This document shows, piece by piece, positions 39,301 through 51,250 of a stretch of DNA of 64,000 nt. Location: the NCBI GenBank assembly GCA_963693305.1, contig OY855908.1, forward strand, positions 34,491,805 through 34,555,804. The letters are read 5' to 3'. This DNA comes from Meandrina meandrites. Lineage: Eukaryota; Cnidaria; Anthozoa; Scleractinia; Meandrinidae. Position 1 is the stretch's first letter; each line of letters opens with the position of its first letter. Below the pieces are notes generated by a model. The model was not told where the DNA came from. It was given only the letters and a program-made list of their open reading frames with translations, and made no database searches. The translations under genes and the position numbers were made by a program.

Positions 39301-41445
39301 GGAACGGTCACATATCACTGAGAATGGAGCTCTATGGCTGTTTAGGTAATTATTTCTTCCATAATATATTTACAACTTGCACCATGTCTAGAATTTGCCT
39401 CGCAATTTTTAAATTTAATGATTGCAGCATTTTAAAGAGCTGTTCCTATACCTTTTTCGTTCCATTTCGTATAAAGGATGTGCAGTACCTCTTGGAATGG
39501 AGAGCCACATTATCAAAGATGCTCAAATTACAGCCTCCTCACAATGGGATGGAAATCATGCCGCTATCCAGGGCAGGTTAAACTTTCAGGCAACTGGAAA
39601 GAAACAAGGAGGATGGTCATCTCGTACAAATGATGTTAATCAATGGATTCAGGTGGATCTTTCTAGTTACACCAAGTTAACAAGTATAGCTACACAAGGA
39701 AGAAATAGAGTCAAGCAGTGGGTAACCAGATACAAGCTAGAGTACAGTGACGATGGAGTGACCTTTTACTCTTACAAAATACCAGGCCAGGGATCGCCCA
39801 AGGTAACTTTGTTTATGCTATTTTTTTAAATGTCCATGTTTCACAGGGATAAATATAGGTAAATACGAAACAGGTGGGAAGTATGCAAATAATCATCCCC
39901 AATACTAAAACACTTTTACAACATTTAACTTATGGGGCTTTCTAAAACTCCTACAGTTTTCTTTACTTATTTGGCTATCCTGATTACTGAATGAATTGTT
40001 TTTATAATATTCTTAGGTGTTTGATGGAAATAAGGACAGTGAGAGCATTGTTTACCACCAGTTAAACCCACCAATCATCGCACGCTACATCAGACTTAGA
40101 CCCACAGCATGGACCAATCATATATCACTGAGAATGGAGCTTTATGGTTGTTTAGGTAATTATCTCTTCCTTAATATATTTCCAACATGCACCATGTCTA
40201 GAATTTACCTCGTAATTTTTAAATATAATGATTGCAGCATTTTAAAGAGCTGTTCCTATACCTTTTTCTTTCCATTTCGTATAAAGCATGTGCAGCACCT
40301 CTTGGGATGGAGAGCCACCTTATCAAAGATGCTCAAATTACAGCCTCCTCACAATGGGATGTAAATCATGCCGCTATCCAGGGCAGGTTAAACTTTAAGG
40401 CAGGTGGAGGCAAACAAGGAGGATGGTCATCTCGTACAAATGATGTTAATCAATGGATTCAGGTGGATCTTTCTAGTTACACCAAGTTAACAAGTATAGC
40501 TACACAAGGAAGAAATGGAGTCAAGCAGTGGGTAGCGAAATACAAGCTAGAGTACAGTGACGATGGAGTGACTTTTTACTTTTACAAAGTACCAGGCCAG
40601 GAATCACCCAAGGTAACTTTGTTTATGCCATTTTTTTAAACGATATGCATTTTCCCAGGAACTTGAAGTATTCATAAGATGAATATCTAGGGAAATTGTT
40701 TGCACGGTATTTCTTGCTCGAAACAATATAGAAAAAATTGTAATGTTTAAAAGACGTTTGACAACAAGGTGTGTAGTTAGATTACAGTGAATTGTTAAAA
40801 CAATCTTTGATAAAATATTAAAAATTAATCCAGGGAAATCATTGACACTAATCCTTTAACAAAATTTCATAATTTAATTGTTTATAGTATCAACCCTTAA
40901 AAAAGCCAGGCACATTATCACAATACATGGAAAACAGGTTGAAAGTTTGTAAATAATCAGTCCCCAATACTAAAACTAATCAGTCCCAAATACTAAAACG
41001 GCTTTGCAAAACTCCTACAGTATTTCTAATTTATTTTTGCCATCCTGGTTACTGACTGAATTGTTTTAATAACATTTTTAGGTGTTTGATGGAAATAAAG
41101 ACAGTGAGAGCATTGTTTACCACCAGTTAAACCCACCAATCATCGCACGCTACATCAGACTAAGGCCAAAAGCGTGGAACAATCATATATCACTGAGAAT
41201 GGAGCTTTATGGTTGTTTAGGTAATTACTTTATTCCTTAAATATCTTGTTGCATCACTTCGAATTGGTTGCCGACATCATTTTTCTTAGTCACAAAATTT
41301 TTTACCTTTTATAGCACACGGCATTCATGTAAAGCAGAGTTTTGTTAGTATAAATTAGTATTGTTTTAGTTTTTAGTATTGTATTTATTATCATTAGTAT
41401 TTTATAATTGACTGAACTGATGAATTTACCGTGTATAAATAAAGT

Positions 41446-41520
<75 letters not shown>

Positions 41521-41521
41521 A

Positions 41522-41591
<70 letters not shown>

Positions 41592-44500
41592 TAATAAGCT
41601 TTGTCCAGGGCTTGGATCCTTTTATTTCTTATGTAGATTGTGCAGCACCTCTTGGAATGGAGAGCTACCTTATCAAAGATTCTCAGATTACAGCCTCCTC
41701 ACAATGGGATGCCAATCATGCCGCTATCCAGGGAAGGTTAAACTTTAAGGCAGGTGGAGGCAAGCAAGGAGGATGGTCATCTCGTACAAATGATGTTAAT
41801 CAATGGATTCAGGTGGATCTTTCTAGTTACACCAAGTTAACAAGTATAGCTACACAAGGAAGAAATGGAGTCAAGCAGTGGGTAGCGAAATACAAGCTAG
41901 AGTACAGTGACGATGGAGTGACTTTTTACTTTTACAAAGTACCAGGCCAGGAATTACCCAAGGTAACTTTGTTTATGCCATTTTTTTAAACGATATGCAT
42001 TTTCCCAGGAACTTGAAGTATTCATAAGATGAATATCTAGGGAAATTGTTAGCATGGTATTTCTTGGTCGAAACAATATAGAAAAAAATTGTAATGTTTA
42101 AAAGACGTTTGACAACAAGGTGTTTAACAAATATTGACCTTCAGTTAGATTACAGTGAATTGTTAAAACAATCTTTGATAAAACATTAAAAATTAATCCA
42201 GGGAAATCATTGACACTAATCCTTTAACAAAATTTCATAATTTAATTGTTTATAGTATCAACCCTTAAAAAAGCCAGGCACATTATCACAATACATGACA
42301 AACAGATTGAAAGTTTGTAAATAACCAGTCCCAAATACTAAAACGGCTTTGCAAAACTCCTACAGTATTTCTAATTTATTTTGCCATCCTGATTACTGAC
42401 TGAATTGTTTTAATAACATTTTTAGGTGTTTGATGGAAATAAAGACAGTGAGAGCATTGTTTACCACCAGTTAAACCCACCAATCATCGCACGCTACATC
42501 AGACTTAGACCCACAGCGTGGAACGGTCACATATCACTGAGAATGGAGCTCTATGGCTGTTTAGGTAATTATTTCTTCCATAATATATTTACAACTTGCA
42601 CCATGTCTAGAATTTGCCTCGCAATTTTTAAATTTAATGATTGCAGCATTTTAAAGAGCTGTTCCTATACCTTTTTCGTTCCATTTCGTATAAAGGATGT
42701 GCAGTACCTCTTGGAATGGAGAGCCACATTATCAAAGATGCTCAAATTACAGCCTCCTCACAATGGGATGGAAATCATGCCGCTATCCAGGGCAGGTTAA
42801 ACTTTCAGGCAACTGGAAAGAAACAAGGAGGATGGTCATCTCGTACAAATGATGTTAATCAATGGATTCAGGTGGATCTTTCTAGTTACACCAAGTTAAC
42901 AAGTATAGCTACACAAGGAAGAAATAGAGTCAAGCAGTGGGTAACCAGATACAAGCTAGAGTACAGTGACGATGGAGTGACCTTTTACTCTTACAAAATA
43001 CCAGGCCAGGGATCGCCCAAGGTAACTTTGTTTATGCTATTTTTTTAAATGTCCATGTTTCACAGGGATAAATATAGGTAAATACGAAACAGGTGGGAAG
43101 TATGCAAATAATCATCCCCAATACTAAAACACTTTTACAACATTAAACTTATGGGGCTTTCTAAAACTCCTACAGTTTTCTTTACTTATTTGGCTATCCT
43201 GATTACTGAATGAATTGTTTTTATAATATTCGTAGGTGTTTGATGGAAATAAGGACAGTGAGAGCATTGTTTACCACCAGTTAAACCCACCAATCATCGC
43301 ACGCTACATCAGACTTAGACCCACAGCATGGACCAATCATATATCACTGAGAATGGAGCTTTATGGTTGTTTAGGTAATTATTTCTTCCTTAATATATTT
43401 CCAACATGCACCATGTCTAGAATTTACCTCGTAATTTTTAAATATAATGATTGCAGCATTTTAAAGAGCTGTTCCTATACCTTTTTCTTTCCATTTCGTA
43501 TAAAGCATGTGCAGCACCTCTTGGGATGGAGAGCCACCTTATCAAAGATGCTCAAATTACAGCCTCCTCACAATGGGATGTAAATCATGCCGCTATCCAG
43601 GGCAGGTTAAACTTTAAGGCAGGTGGAGGCAAACAAGGAGGATGGTCATCTCGTACAAATGATGTTAATCAATGGATTCAGGTCGATCTTTCTAGTTACA
43701 CCAAGTTAACAAGTATAGCTACACAAGGAAGAAATGGAGTCAAGCAGTGGGTAGCGAAATACAAGCTAGAGTACAGTGACGATGGAGTGACTTTTTACTT
43801 TTACAAAGTACCAGGCCAGGAATCACCCAAGGTAACTTTGTTTATGCCATTTTTTTAAACGATATGCATTTTCCCAGGAACTTGAAGTATTCATAAGATG
43901 AATATCTAGGGAAATTGTTAGCACGGTATTTCTTGCTCGAAACAATATAGAAAAAATTGTAATGTTTAAAAGACGTTTGACAACAAGGTGTGTAGTTAGA
44001 TTACAGTGAATTGTTAAAACAATCTTTGATAAAACATTAAAAATTAATCCAGGGAAATCATTGACACTAATCCTTTAACAAAATTTCATAATTTAATTGT
44101 TTATAGTATCAACCCTTAAAAAAGCCAGGCACATTATCACAATACATGGAAAACAGGTTGAAAGTTTGTAAATAATCAGTCCCCAATACTAAAACTAATC
44201 AGTCCCAAATACTAAAACGGCTTTGCAAAACTCCTACAGTATTTCTAATTTATTTTTGCCATCCTGATTACTGACTGAATTGTTTTAATAACATTTTTAG
44301 GTGTTTGATGGAAATAAAGACAGTGAGAGCATTGTTTACCACCAGTTAAACCCACCAATCATCGCACGCTACATCAGACTAAGGCCAACAGCGTGGAACA
44401 ATCATATATCACTGAGAATGGAGCTTTATGGTTGTTTAGGTAATTACTTTATTCCTTAAATATCTTGTTGCATCACTTTAATAAGCTTTGTACAGGGCTT

Positions 44501-47500
44501 GGGTCCTTTTATTTCTTATGTAGATTGTGCAGCACCTCTTGGAATGGAGAGCTACCTTATCAAAGATTCTCAGATTACAGCCTCCTCACAATGGGATGCC
44601 AATCATGCCGCTATCCAGGGAAGGTTAAACTTTAAGGCAGGTGGAGGCAAACAAGGAGGATGGTCATCTCGTACAAATGATGTTAATCAATGGATTCAGG
44701 TGGATCTTTCTAGTTACACCAAGTTAACAAGTATAGCTACACAAGGAAGAAATAGAGTCAAGCAGTGGGTAGCGAAATACAAGCTAGAGTACAGTGATGA
44801 TGGAGTGACCTTTCAGTTTTACAAAATACCAGGCCAGAGTTCAGTTAAGGTAACTTTGGTTATGCCAATTAAAAACATTTATACATTGTCTAGATCTATT
44901 CGGGAGCTCATTGTATAAAGGTGTACAGTACGGTGCCAAGTTCTCGGCCACAAAAGACGTATTTCATAACTCAGAAAAGGCCCGCAGGAACATGAAATTT
45001 CGACCACAACTACCTTTCAGCATTCAGTTTATGTATATATATAAAGCTATCGACTCTTCAAAACTTTTTCTGCCAGAGCAAGAATTGAAATGGAAACTCC
45101 GTTTGCGAGCCCAGTTGTCGGTCAGTGCACCCAGTTCTCTATATTAAAAAAAGGTTTAAGGGTCTTTAATTAAATTTTTCCATATAATAGATCACTTTTA
45201 AAATTTATTTTTGTTTTATTTGACGATCACAAATTATGCCATCCTCGGAGACCCAGGGGCAAAACAAAATAAACCGGGCAGAAATCGTAGCGGCGAAATG
45301 TTTCTATAAAAGCGGTAAGTCCAAGGACTGCAAAGTGTTATACTTTTAATAAACGATACTTCTCTCTCTCATCTTTATTGTCAAAATACTTAAGTCTTTC
45401 TTTCATTTTGGCCACAGAAGATGAAATTGTATCAAAAATTTCGGTTTCTTGATGATTTGCGAGCAGTGTGGCCGAAAATAGTCAAAAACGCAAAAGTCGC
45501 AAGGAAATATTACGGATTGAATTTTAGCCGAAAAAATAAAAGCGTATGACAAAACGTTTACTTTAAAACAAAGCTAAATCATTCCACGAATTTCAAGGAG
45601 CCGTAAACAAACAAGTTTTCAGAAAAACAAATTCACCTTGTTTCGCTCAACTCAACGTGTCAACGTCCTGGAGCAAGTGGAAGGACAAGACTTAAGATAA
45701 CGAAAGTACAGAAATCAGTCTATCTTTGGATAAAAATACTTTTTTAAAAAAATTCATTTGTGGCGCAAAAAAACCGCGTTGATCAATAAGTGGCCGACCG
45801 GCTTGATCCGGCCGAGAACTGGGATAGACGGCATTTTCTGCTAGAAACTTTTTACTTAGAATAAAATTTTTTTAAAAGGAAGGATATTACAGGGTGAGTC
45901 ATATTATTTCACTTCCAGTTATGTTGTGGTGAACTTTGTTTGTTTTAAAACATCTTTGTAAAGAAAAACCAAGAAATAGTAAAAGAGAGAAATTAGCCCT
46001 GGTCCTTTCAACAATTAACGCATAAAAATTTCTATATAATATTGAAACTTATATATACTAGTTAGCTTTCGAGTTGAATACTATGGAAAATCCCACGAGT
46101 CACTTGCATTTTCTTGTGTATACTAAGAAAATGCAAGTGATCCTGACAAGTGGACATTTCGTGGTATACCACTAGGAAGTGTGAATAACTATTTTATACC
46201 ATGCCATAGAAAATACGCTTACTAAATGGCATGGTATAAAAACAATACACGTAATCATGGCGATTAGTATATATATATTACCAAACTGGTTGGAAGTTTT
46301 CAAATAGTCAGTCACTGCCACCGCAATTAATATACTAAAACATTTTATAGGAATGTGATTTTCAACACTTTTCTCTCCTAACGTACTTAGATTAATTTAC
46401 AGACTAAATTTCTTTGATATTAATTGTAGGTGTTTGATGGAAATAAAGACAGTGACAGCATTGTTTACCATCAGTTAAATCCACCAATCCAAGCACGCTA
46501 CATCAGACTTAGACCCACAGTGTGGAACAATCATATATCACTGAGAATGGAGCTCTATGGTTGCTTAGGTAATAATTTTCCTCTCTTACTTGTTTTATCT
46601 TTACACTATTTGCTTATCAACACAATGTTACGTATGACAACTTGTATCAATTTTAATGTATAATAACCGTTTGTCATAGCTTAGCTGGCCGTTTGCTTAT
46701 TTTGATACTTTCATGCAAAACTAGACATAATATTTAAATATCTGGTCTGCATCACTTTAAAGAGATTATTTGTGCCTTTGTCCTTATATTTCGTATATAG
46801 GATGTGCAGCACCTCTTGGAATGGAGAGTCGCCTTATCAAAGATGCTAAAATTACAGCCTCCTCTCAATGGGATGCCAATCATGCCGCTATCCAGGGAAG
46901 GTTAAACTTTCTGGCGGGTGGAGGCAAACAAGGAGGATGGTCATCTCGTACAAATGATGTTAATCAATGGATTCAGGTGGATCTTTCTAGTTACACCAAG
47001 ATAACAAGTATAGCTACACAAGGAAGAAATAGAGTCAAGCAGTGGGTAACCAAATACAAGCTAGAGTACAGTGACGATGGAGTGAACTTTTACTTTTACA
47101 AAATACCAGGCCAGGGATCGCCCAAGGTAACTTTGTTTATGCTATTTTATTGAAGAAAATGTCGAGGATGCATTTTCTAGATGCCCCGTGCGTTCAATAA
47201 ATAAACGCCTAACCTCTTTTTAAGAAGATTTCGTTTAACACGGCCTTTCCTGTTTAAAGATGACATAGAGTAAACAATATATAGATTTAGGCAGGCCCGA
47301 AAGCGGAGCACCCTATTTATGCAGTGAATTGGGTTGCTCACGTGTGCACTTACTACATCAAAATATGTAACTTCTCTACCATAACTTTGCGATAATCTCT
47401 TAATTGCCGTGTACACGAGACACGAATAAGTTCAAGACAGGCATTGAGACGGACCTTTGAACAATTATTACAGGAAATTTCTTGGTAATATAGAAACGTT

Positions 47501-47863
47501 TTAAAACAACGTGCATGTTATCACAGGGATTAATGTAAATACATTACCAAACAGATTGAATGTTTGCAATTAGTCAGTCGCTGCCATCTGGGGTTATTCC
47601 AAAACCTTGATTAGAAATCTGACTTACGAGTCTTTGCAAAACTCCTGAATTATATATTTTTAACATATTTGGCTATCCTGATTACTGACTTAGTTATTTC
47701 ATGCTACTTTTAGGTGTTCGATGGAAATAAAGACAGTGAAAGCATTGTTTACCAGCAGTTAAACCCACCAATCATCGCACGCTACATCAGACTAAGGCCA
47801 ACTGCGTGGAACAATCATATATCACTGAGAATGGAGCTCTTTGGCTGCGATTTTCAGGAATGA
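27372..47863 (+). CDS. Secreted protein with 18 tandem discoidin (F5/8C) domains
   Basis: Discoidin domains bind cell-surface sugars or lipids. Exon 1 (27372-27444) encodes a signal peptide ([20 protein letters not shown]...CQ). Each domain is then two exons, A (326 nt) and B (139 nt). A starts: 28849, 29906, 30717, 31886, 33052, 33867, 34678, 35737, 36548, 37607, 38418, 39477, 40287, 41637, 42696, 43506, 44524, 46801. B starts: 29637, 30446, 31617, 32783, 33598, 34407, 35467, 36277, 37337, 38147, 39207, 40017, 41082, 42426, 43236, 44301, 46430, 47714. The last B exon ends in TGA at 47861-47863 after ELFGCDFQE. Every exon is open and in phase (1-0 / 0-1), giving 2817 residues. Each 155-residue module runs from CAAPLGMES to MELYGC, with paired terminal cysteines. 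There is no membrane segment, EGF or ZP domain, so the product should be extracellular. Domains 2-17 are nearly identical. Domains 1 and 18 differ more. Confidence 0.88.
34193..39802 (+). repeat. Three 1870-bp higher-order repeats, two domains each
   Basis: Blocks 34193-36062, 36063-37932 and 37933-39802 repeat with exactly 1870-bp spacing, introns included, at near identity. Each holds exons B-A-B-A with alternating short (about 214 bp) and long (about 463 bp) A-B introns. Block 1 differs at exon A8, which has KAGGGKQGG and [12 protein letters not shown] where the later blocks have QATGKKQGG and [12 protein letters not shown]. The following intron switches variant too. This is the signature of unequal crossing-over or gene conversion. 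Confidence 0.88.
40017..44849 (+). repeat. 3219-bp duplication inside the discoidin array
   Basis: The segment from 40017 (exons B12, A13, B13, A14) recurs from 43236 (exons B15, A16, B16, A17). Shared oddities: exons A13 and A16 both start CATGTG (Ala instead of Gly after the intron), both read SQWDVNHAA and [11 protein letters not shown], and both share the intron text ACTAATCAGTCCC. The first copy carries an extra LINE/(ACT)n insertion in the intron before A14. B13 has RPKAW where B16 has RPTAW. Confidence 0.85.
41260..41591 (+). mobile_element. 5'-truncated LINE 3' end with (ACT)n tail in intron before exon A14
   Basis: The sister intron at 44440-44523 reads GTTGCATCACTTTAATAAGC. Here GTTGCATCACTT is followed by about 330 foreign bases and then TTAATAAGC. 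The insert contains CACGGCATTCATG, TGATGAATTTACC and ATAAATAAAGTT before (ACT)n (41447-41591). The same words occur in the 3' region of the LINE at 56.4-58.4 kb. It is a clean 5'-truncated retroposon younger than the 3219-bp duplication. Confidence 0.75.
44850..46429 (+). other. Long intron between discoidin exons A17 and B17
   Basis: At 1580 bp this is the longest intron inside the repeat array, and it is unlike the array's other introns. It is AT-rich, with no convincing exon. The 78-codon frame at 44911-45147 has no recognisable domain. It ends with two strong hairpins. Confidence 0.5.
46100..46241. repeat. Two perfect hairpins and a short palindrome in intron 17
   Basis: TCACTTGCATTTTCTT (46100-46115) pairs with AAGAAAATGCAAGTGA (46125-46140). 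TTTTATACCATGCCAT (46192-46207) pairs with ATGGCATGGTATAAAA (46226-46241). Between them lies the palindrome GTGGTATACCAC (46161-46172). Stems are 16 bp without mismatch. Confidence 0.85.
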
Positions 47864-49835
47864 AAACATACTCATGCAATGAACAACCGGAATTGACTTT
47901 AGGGGATACTAGAGCTTGAGATATAACTATATTTGGCATAAATTACTTTTCAGGTTAACTCTTACTTTCACTCGCTATAAAGCGTTCAAGTAGGAGAAGT
48001 GAGTTAGACTTAGTTTACGAAGGCGTGCTTTTAACCTTTAAAGTAACAGGATTAAATACTAATGATAACGTGATCTAATATTGAAAGCAATTTTAATTAA
48101 AACAACTAGAAATTAGAAACACGAACAATAATTATTATTATAACATTACATGCACCCCGATGTGGATATGTTAATGTCGATATCTAGGCACTAAAAACAT
48201 TGTTACCATGGGTGATTCCATTTTCTTTAGTTGAAAGAGTTAACTTTACTAATAGTCTTTCTACTGCATATCTGAAGCTCGAGTTGACCATAAATGTGTA
48301 GATTATCTGAGTGGTCTCAAAAACTAAACGTTCCTCGTCAGTGTTTGTTTAACCAACATTTGAAAATGCTTTTTTACATAGTTTTTGAGGCTAGTCAATA
48401 TTCTACACATAAGAGTGTTATATTTTACCGGACTGTCGAAAAAAATGATTTAAATGAGGATGCTAAGCTTTTGTAGATTTCTTTTTTTTGTAAACGTGCA
48501 GAAAGAATATCGTAATGATTCGATGAAGTGCGGGCAGGGACGGTGATGACGGTTGGGAGGCTAAAAGGGGGCAGGAAACTGGGTTCGAGGGCCGATTTGA
48601 CGGTACTATGACTATTTGTTTGTCTTAGGATGAAAACGCTCAGGGAAATCGTACAGTAATCAAAACGGCACAAGTGGTGGGGCCTTTAGATCGATGAAGG
48701 GGAGAGAAAACAGGGATGCAGGGACAATACGTATAATTCTTAGGAGCAGGGCCGTGATATGTTTGAATGTTCCTTAGCCGTCTGAACTTTTATGATAACA
48801 AGCAGTAACAGTAACATTTTTCGGAACTATAAATGGCGCTCGGTGTCGTCGGCACATTTATCGGTATGTGTGAAAAATAAATGTTTGCGGCAGAAAATGA
48901 CCTAATAGACGATAGAACGTGGTACGAAAATGAAAAGGAAGAAATTAAACAAGACAAATCAACTAGATATAAATGACAAGCTCATGCTTCTTTGCCAACT
49001 TGTGCACGTATGCGAGTGAGATTTTTTAAAATGTAAATTTCCTGAGAGCGGTACTTGTCCCAAGTCAAGGTGGTCTTTTATTGCAACAATTGCAAGATGG
49101 GTGTAACCTTTGAAAAGTTTCATGCCATAGCTTACAGAAGCGACGATTATAGGTCTTAACTGTAATAGTCTTGTGGTGTTGGTTGCCTTATGCTGTTTTA
49201 AATGAACTCAATAAAATATTCGATTGCATTTCATGTGATGGCAAAGCCTTTGTTTAGTTGATCACGAGTTTTCTTTGAACACACCACATGTTTCCTAAAA
49301 GTTTCACTAGTCAGTTATTTATTTTCCACATATAACACTCATCAGAAACCCATAAGAGTTGAAACTGTACTTGTAACTTTATATGATTCTTATTGCACGA
49401 AGCGTTTGCAAATTCGTTTCCATTAAGTACTATATTTGGAAAATCACGAGAACATAATAAACCAATCAAAATTGCAATATTTGGCTTAAATTCAAAGAAC
49501 GAGTGAGCTCGCGGTAAATGGCGTAATCTTGTTTATGAACAAGCTTGGCTGAATAAAGTTAAATTTGGTTAAATTCTTCTGTTTCATCGTCATTCAGTAG
49601 TCTGGGGTAACTTCACTTGGATACATTTAATGAATGTCTGTAGTTTCCGTAAGGAATTTACGGCGTATGGGTCGGAATTCAAAACCGAAAATGTTCTTGC
49701 GTGTGTCGTTACGTATATAAAGCATTCGCGTACAAACTCTTCGTGTCTCCAAATATAGTACTTATATAGTATATTCAAACGCTGAGAATGCGCGCGTTTC
49801 AACCCCTTCTGAGTTTTCTCACTCATATAAAGTCA
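47864..49835. other. Intergenic stretch after the discoidin gene
   Basis: No gene recognised. It holds a copy of the AATAAAATATTCGATTGCATTTCATG motif (49208-49235), matching 4340. A possible poly(A) hexamer (AATAAA, about 48887) is far from the stop codon. Several open frames of 60-80 codons show no domain. Confidence 0.4.
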
Positions 49836-50115
49836 GTCAGTCACTCAGTCAGTTCTTCCTTTCCTCCTTCTTTCCTTGGTTCTCTCCTTCTTTGCTTTTT
49901 TCTTTCGATGGTAGTTAAATAGTTAGTTAGTTAGTTAATTAGTTAGTCAGTTAGTTAGTTAGCGCTTGTTACATAGTCAGTCAGTCAATCAGTCAGTCAG
50001 TTAAGCAGTCGGCCAGTCAGTCAGTCAGTCAGTCAGTCAGTCAGTCAGTCAGTCGGTCAATCGGTCAGTCAGTCAGTCAGTCAGTCACTCAGTCAGTCAG
50101 TCGGTTGGTCATTCA
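49836..50115. repeat. CAGT/TTAG tetranucleotide array
   Basis: Long runs of GTCA and TTAG units. It is the paralogous counterpart of the array at 8640-8820, in front of the same exon. Confidence 0.8.
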
Positions 50116-50235
50116 GTCAATTGTCAGTTAGTCATATTTAATTTATCTATTAATTTATCACTTTATTTTTAATACTAAATGATGCACTCAGTCAATATAT
50201 GGTTAATGTGTACTGAAATCCTTATTTACTGATAG

Positions 50236-50490
50236 TCGCACAGACAAGAAAATCCTTGATGAGATCATGCAAGATGCCATGAGATCAAGGAAACAATCGC
50301 TACAGCATTGACGTCTTCAAGCTACTCTTTTCTCTCTTAGTTAAAGTTCAAAGACAAGCTTGCAAAAGTCATTTGAATACAAAGCTCTAGTATCAGACAC
50401 AAATGCTGAAGAGAAGAAAATCCCGCACTACTTCTCAGTGGGGAAACGTGATTTTCAGGAGGGTGCCTCCAGTACTGAACACGAGTACTT
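50236..50490 (+). pseudogene. Relic of the EHBP1-like gene: start of exon 6 only
   Basis: After the acceptor-like ctgatag the copy matches exon 6 from 8925: (R/H)TDKxxxDEIMQDAMRSRKQSL. It is broken by TGA after the LQH codons and by a short insertion. It resumes with a stretch similar to SFEYKALVSDTNAEE, then EGASS, and stops near 50490, where it jumps to sequence matching 16400. The proline-rich region, all 54-bp units, the bMERB exons and the 3' end have been deleted. It cannot be functional. Confidence 0.8.
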
Positions 50491-50499
50491 GTACTTTGT

Positions 50500-51250
50500 A
50501 GCATTTTTTGTTTGCTTTTTCAATTTTCATAGCAGAACACAAAGTTGTATATCTGAACGCATGCGTCCTTTATGTTTACTAGTGAATCAATATCAGCGTT
50601 GATGATTGGACGAATTCAATGACAGACAGGTTGGGACGCAGACACGATGACGTTTTTGTTCATCTTACAACACAACCTTACAGGACATGTGACGTAATTC
50701 AACCTTATGAGAAAGTAGTTCAGCTTTCATTTTGCTTTTCATAGTTTCGCAGTAAGTTCTCAATTACGATCCTTTTCTTCTACAACTTGTGCCAGCTTCA
50801 CTTGGAGTTCCCATTTTTCATTAACAAGATTCATTATACCACTGTTAAGATTCTTAAAGAAATTACTTTAAAGAAGAAAATAGTTTTCTCTCCTGCAGCA
50901 GATATGTGATCGTGGTCTCTTATATGGGATGTGAATTAATCTCTCTCAAGTGCGAAGGAAGTACTCAGGCAGAAATTGATGGACTTGTCTGAAGCTCGGA
51001 ACAAACCCCTTGATCTGAAAAAAAAAAAACCACTGGCTTTGTCCTCTCGATTTACAACCATCAATAGTACAGGTTTTATTTTAAGTGTATGAGAAACAAA
51101 TCGTGAATGGACAAAACGTTCCTTCCTTGCATATAGTACATCGATTATCAAAGATAGCCAAGGTGATCTTGGAAGTGAAGGGGGGGGGGGGGGGGTGGGG
51201 CGGGGGGGTGGAATCAACAACAAACAATGTGGATGCATGAATTATAGCCG
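50500..51250 (+). repeat. Interspersed repeat, copy C (second half)
   Basis: Matches 16390-17060 closely (GAACGCATGCGTC, ATCAGCGTTGATGATTGGACG, CATCGATTATCAAAGATA) and 3200-3700 distantly. It continues without a break into the segment paralogous to 17100-17600. Confidence 0.6.
51181..51209 (+). repeat. G-rich tract
   Basis: G runs (at least 14, then GGGG, then 7) separated by single T or C. The tract could form a G-quadruplex on the + strand. The corresponding site in copy B (about 17020) lacks it. Confidence 0.85.

Noticed and set aside
41408..41989. 193-codon frame joining polyThr to a discoidin exon
   Set aside because: It reads through the intronic (ACT)n LINE tail. The sister intron lacks that insert, and the acceptor at 41635-41636 is conserved.
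29637..44918. Many separate small genes, each starting MFDGNK or MESHII
   Set aside because: These frames read through introns. Exon lengths of 326 and 139 nt, splice sites and phases show one continuous gene.
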